Assembly: GCF_028769735.1 (NCBI RefSeq)
Contig: NC_088186.1
Span: 7,099,001 to 7,163,000, forward strand
Source of the DNA: Zonotrichia leucophrys gambelii
Taxonomy: Eukaryota > Chordata > Aves > Passeriformes > Passerellidae
DNA: 64,000 nt
Direction of reading: 5' to 3'
Shown here: in pieces, positions 62,147 through 64,000 of the stretch
How the letters are laid out: each line of letters starts with the position of its first letter
How positions within the stretch are numbered: position 1 is the first letter of the stretch
Program-made: the position numbers and the translations under genes
The notes under the pieces: generated by a model
What the model saw: the letters and a program-made list of their open reading frames with translations, nothing else
Told to the model about the DNA's origin: nothing
The model's database searches: none

Positions 62147-62798
62147 GATGCCTTGTTGGGGAAGATGAAACAGGAAAGCCTTATAAATATGATTGTCTGG
62201 CAAAAGATTTGGAGAATATGGAAACTATAAGCGAGATTGAAATGAAATCAAGCTTTGAGATACCTCAGTTACAGAACAACTGGAAAACAATGGTGTGGCC
62301 AGCTGAAGGTGATCCCCTTTTGATGGAACAACACCCTCTGCTTGCAGACAGGCCCAAGGGTCAGAGCAGACCCTACAGCTTGGCAGAAGGGGCCCCAAAG
62401 AGGAGTTTTTAGGGTTTAAAATGTAATAAAGTATGGTAATGTAATGATTCTTATAGGCTGTATGTAAATGCTATAGGATTTGTATCTTGTACTAGATTGG
62501 TTAGTGACAATCAGAATATTCAACACAAAAGAAGATTTACTGTATTGTAACGGGAACTTTGCGCTCTTGCTTGTTTTTATTCTCTTACCCTTTTACTCTC
62601 TTACCCTTTTACTCTCTCACCCTCTCATCCTCTCTCCCCCTCTCTTCTCTCATTCCTGCTCTGAGCTGTGTTTGGCAGCTCCCAGCAGGGCCCTGCACCC
62701 AGGCCCTTTGCAATAAACCCCAAATTCCAGACCTGGCTGCAGAGATCTCTTGTCCTTGTCTGTCCCTACTGTCCTACCCCCATGCTCGTCTGATGCCT
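62147..62798 (+). mobile_element. Probable LTR of another family (D), about 640 bp
   Basis: I recognise the text from passerine genomes as an abundant LTR-type repeat, without a secure family name. The likely start is TGTTGGGGAAGATGAAACAG at 62154. A pyrimidine-rich microsatellite-like part lies at about 62575-62655, and a poly(A) signal AATAAA at 62712-62717. The 7-base direct repeat GATGCCT lies at 62147-62153 and again at 62792-62798, which would suit a target-site duplication, though it is long and the 3' end would read CT rather than CA. An alternative 5' boundary is TGTAATAAAG at 62422, just after a purine-rich AAAGAGGAG (62397-62405). An open frame to 62412 crosses the first part. Confidence 0.6.
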
Positions 62799-63573
62799 CA
62801 TTTCCCACTCCAGAACTGGCTCTAATCTGGGCCAGAGGGATCCTCTGGGGAGGCACCCCCAGCCCCAGCCTGGAGAGAGATTGGGGTGATTATCCCAGGC
62901 CTCTCCCTGCTCCACTTCTGAAGGGAAGGGAGATGAATCCCAGCCTCAGCAGCTATTACATCCCTCTGAGTTAAAGTGCTTAAAAATGTCTCCTCTTTGC
63001 GAGCTTGAAAGCCTCCATCTTTCTCACCAAGAGACAATTTCATGCTCTTAAACAAAGTACTACTGCATGAAAGCACGATTCCAGTCTGTTCTTTCTGTAG
63101 GGCTGCTTAAAGAAAAGGGCCATGTGATGTGCACTGGATTGAGCTGAGGAGCTGACATTGGTATCTGGGAAATGTTCCAGTAGACTGAGCAAGAGGGCTC
63201 TGCTCAGTGCCAGCATGAAAAGATACAATTTTCCTGGAGATGCATCCATTTCCACCTGGCCTGCATTTGGCATGGGGAGAAGAGAAATTGCCCCTTGATC
63301 AGGGCATCTTTGACATATTGAGTTATCTCTCTCATGAGTAATGGAGTAAAGATGAGCACACCTTTGATATGTTAGAGTGGCTTCCCATAAATATTAAAGT
63401 GAAAGGAAACTTCATAGACTTATGGGGTGGAAGCACCTGCAATTCATCTCCACATGCTGAGGCTGAGGTGGCTGCCAGCTGCTGCCTTCCCACAGGGGTA
63501 ATTTGTGGCTCTCTCTGGGCTTTTCCTGCCTGCTTTTCTGCTTTTCCAAGGTCTTCATGGATGGAAGGAAAAC
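62799..63573. other. Intergenic, no gene seen
   Basis: Non-repetitive sequence between two LTR-type elements. No supported gene. Confidence 0.5.
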
Positions 63574-64000
63574 TGTCGGGTCATTAGCTGGTCAGAGTGA
63601 CCCTGAGAAAAGTTAGAAAGTCTCTTTTCCCAGGCTGGTGCTTGAAGAAGGAGTCAGAGCTCTTCAGTTCTCAGTCTCAAGGTTGTTTATTGTATCTTTT
63701 CTGTAAAAAATTTTCTCCTGTCCTGGTGAGGTTTGTCCAGCAAGACAGTTCCAGGCACTCTGTCTGTCCCCAAGGAGGTGTTATGTCTTTATACTAAAAA
63801 CTATCTGTACAATGTTTGCAATTACTTCCCAATACCTATCACCTGTGTTAGACAGTGAGCTTCTACTCTAAACCAATCTGTAAGTGCCAACACCACAGCA
63901 GAAGATGGAGGCCAAGAAGAAGAAGGAGAAAGGCTGGACACACCCAGTTCTCTCCATCTTGCCTCCTGAACCCCCATACCAAAAACCCCAAAATCTACTT
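63574..64000 (-). mobile_element. Probable LTR (family E), minus strand, runs off the window
   Basis: The plus-strand start TGTCGGGTCATTAG would be the 3' end of a minus-strand LTR. An AATAAA signal reads on the minus strand at about 63685-63690, and a TATA-like AGTATAAAG about 100 bases further upstream in that orientation (63789-63797). This order (TATA, then poly(A) signal, then end) fits an LTR. The 5' end lies beyond 64000, so neither length nor duplication can be checked. Confidence 0.55.

Noticed and set aside
1..64000. CRISPR array, operon, or prokaryotic-type system
   Set aside because: No spaced identical repeats with unique spacers, no dense co-directional genes with ribosome sites; CR1 and avian-type LTRs show a bird genome.

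Overview
The window looks like non-coding DNA from a bird, most likely a passerine. CR1-type LINE 3' fragments are scattered through it, and one ~385-bp LTR family, which I recognise from memory as common in songbirds, occurs eight times. There is no operon-like layout. I found no RNA gene, and no reading frame that I can support as a real protein-coding gene. The longest open frames (about 200 codons) are low-complexity or run across transposon sequence. The window is best read as intergenic or deep intronic sequence shaped by retroelements.

Retroelements. Family A LTRs lie at 1-210 (cut by the window edge), 2826-3209, 5214-5598, 29818-30202, 33215-33599, 36200-36569 (a diverged subfamily), 45668-46050 and 54335-54711. 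All are solo LTRs. The seven complete ones are each flanked by a 6-bp target-site duplication, six perfect and one with a single mismatch. A related but different LTR (family B, 11041-11460) sits inside a CR1 fragment. Two more probable LTRs of other families lie near the right end (62154-62791 and 63574-64000), and a weaker candidate starts at 36761. CR1 3' fragments are at 10940-11510 (interrupted), 14848-15258, 15709-16030, 26430-26632, 34186-34413, 46332-46738, 49305-49478, 53395-53508, 58912-59185, 60964-61110 and 61199-61290.

Tandem and simple repeats. There is a 45-bp minisatellite (8598-8835), a 34-bp minisatellite (52482-52618), an 18-bp triplet (50539-50592), a three-unit tandem array with A-rich linkers (43092-44015), a hexanucleotide tract (13866-13947), a long pentanucleotide tract (59212-59382), a purine tract (628-749), and an A-rich/T-run pair (7904-8161). 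A dispersed ~157-bp direct duplication links 9133-9290 with 11645-11803.

Possible host regulatory sequence. The only clear CpG-dense patch is 30387-30667, just downstream of an LTR. Two CRE-like octamers 21 bp apart lie at 56244-56272. A few non-repetitive AT-rich blocks, notably about 47985-49010, look like candidate conserved non-coding elements, but only a cross-species alignment can show this. I did not find a convincing new multi-gene system. The most interesting items are the solo-LTR cluster with intact target-site duplications, the CpG patch, the tandem triplication and the unexplained 157-bp duplication.
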